Shown here one piece after another: positions 37,093 through 37,164 of a stretch of 37,164 nt of DNA (position 1 is its first letter; each line of letters starts with the position of its first letter). A model generated the notes under the pieces. That model saw only the letters and a list, made by a program, of their open reading frames with translations. It searched no databases and had not been told where the DNA came from. Origin of the DNA: Marinobacter sp. Lineage in GTDB: Bacteria > Pseudomonadota > Gammaproteobacteria > Pseudomonadales > Oleiphilaceae. The stretch covers positions 1 through 37,164 of the forward strand of contig NZ_JACUUB010000023.1 in the NCBI RefSeq assembly GCF_014859525.1, read 5' to 3'. The translations under genes and the position numbers were made by a program.

Positions 37093-37164
37093 GCCTCCGT
37101 AGCTCATCTGGATAGAGCGTCCCCCTCCTAAGGGGAAGGTAGCAGGTTCGAGTCCTGCCGGGGG
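37093..37164 (+). tRNA. tRNA-Arg (anticodon CCU), cut by the window end
   Basis: The cloverleaf reads cleanly. The 5' acceptor GCCTCCG pairs with the 3' CGGGGG; the last acceptor base, discriminator and CCA lie beyond the window. The D arm is GCTC...GAGC. The anticodon arm has stem TCCCC/GGGGA and loop CTCCTAA, with anticodon CCT at 37127-37129, which decodes AGG. The T arm is GCAGG-TTCGAGT-CCTGC. This minor arginine tRNA is a well-known integration site of genomic islands, so the sequence to the right is of interest. Confidence 0.95.

Noticed and set aside
1..37164. CRISPR arrays, insertion sequences, prophage or defence genes
   Set aside because: No regularly spaced repeats, transposase, integrase or recognised defence protein seen on either strand.

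Overview
The window is ordinary-looking core chromosome of a marine gammaproteobacterium, almost certainly Marinobacter or a close relative. The strongest marker is the 661-residue two-domain fatty acyl-CoA reductase at 30096-32081, which I recognise from memory as the Marinobacter wax-ester enzyme (Maqu_2507 type). Two gene orders match Pseudomonas: mtnA / mtaD-ubiG-mupP-yciK and motY / pyrC-rnt. I see no phage, insertion sequence, CRISPR array or toxin-antitoxin module. All major reading frames look intact.

Layout. 1-433: no gene; purL terminator, a cluster of DnaA-box-like nonamers, nested inverted repeats, and a ribosome-binding-site-like sequence pointing to a gene that starts just off the left edge. 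434-6633: purL (-), mltF (+), recX (-). 6780-9510: a large DUF349 coiled-coil protein (+) converging on a small ComFB-family gene (-). 9701-13089: a two-gene beta-oxidation operon (thiolase, then hydratase/dehydrogenase) ending in a strong terminator. 13356-16273: prc tail-specific protease and an HTH protein. 16262-17317 (-) and 17498-21271 (+): mtnA divergent from mtaD-ubiG-mupP-yciK-glutaredoxin, followed by yaaA, a DUF2788 membrane peptide and rdgC (to 23313). 23331-27212: a Pat-type protein acetyltransferase (-) divergent from a class II-like histone deacetylase-family enzyme (+). 27223-30031: motY (-) divergent from pyrC-rnt (+). 30096-32081: fatty acyl-CoA reductase (-). 32459-35652: a 99-residue unknown and an M16 zinc protease (+). 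35649-36996: two overlapping TIGR04282/TIGR04283 glycosyltransferase-like genes (-). 37093-37164: a tRNA-Arg(CCU), cut by the right edge.

Functional links. Lipid carbon is handled twice: the beta-oxidation pair degrades acyl-CoA, and the reductase diverts acyl-CoA to fatty alcohol. MtaD and MtnA are two steps of methylthioadenosine salvage. MupP and MltF both act on peptidoglycan fragments (recycling and release). The Pat/deacetylase pair could set and remove lysine acetylation, as AcuA/AcuC do in Bacillus.

I did not find a clearly new system. The items most worth a second look are the paired perfect or near-perfect operators 33 bp apart upstream of the fatty acyl-CoA reductase, the Pat/deacetylase divergent unit with its own inverted repeats, and the DnaA-box cluster at the left edge. 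All family assignments come from reading the sequence and from memory; no database search was run.
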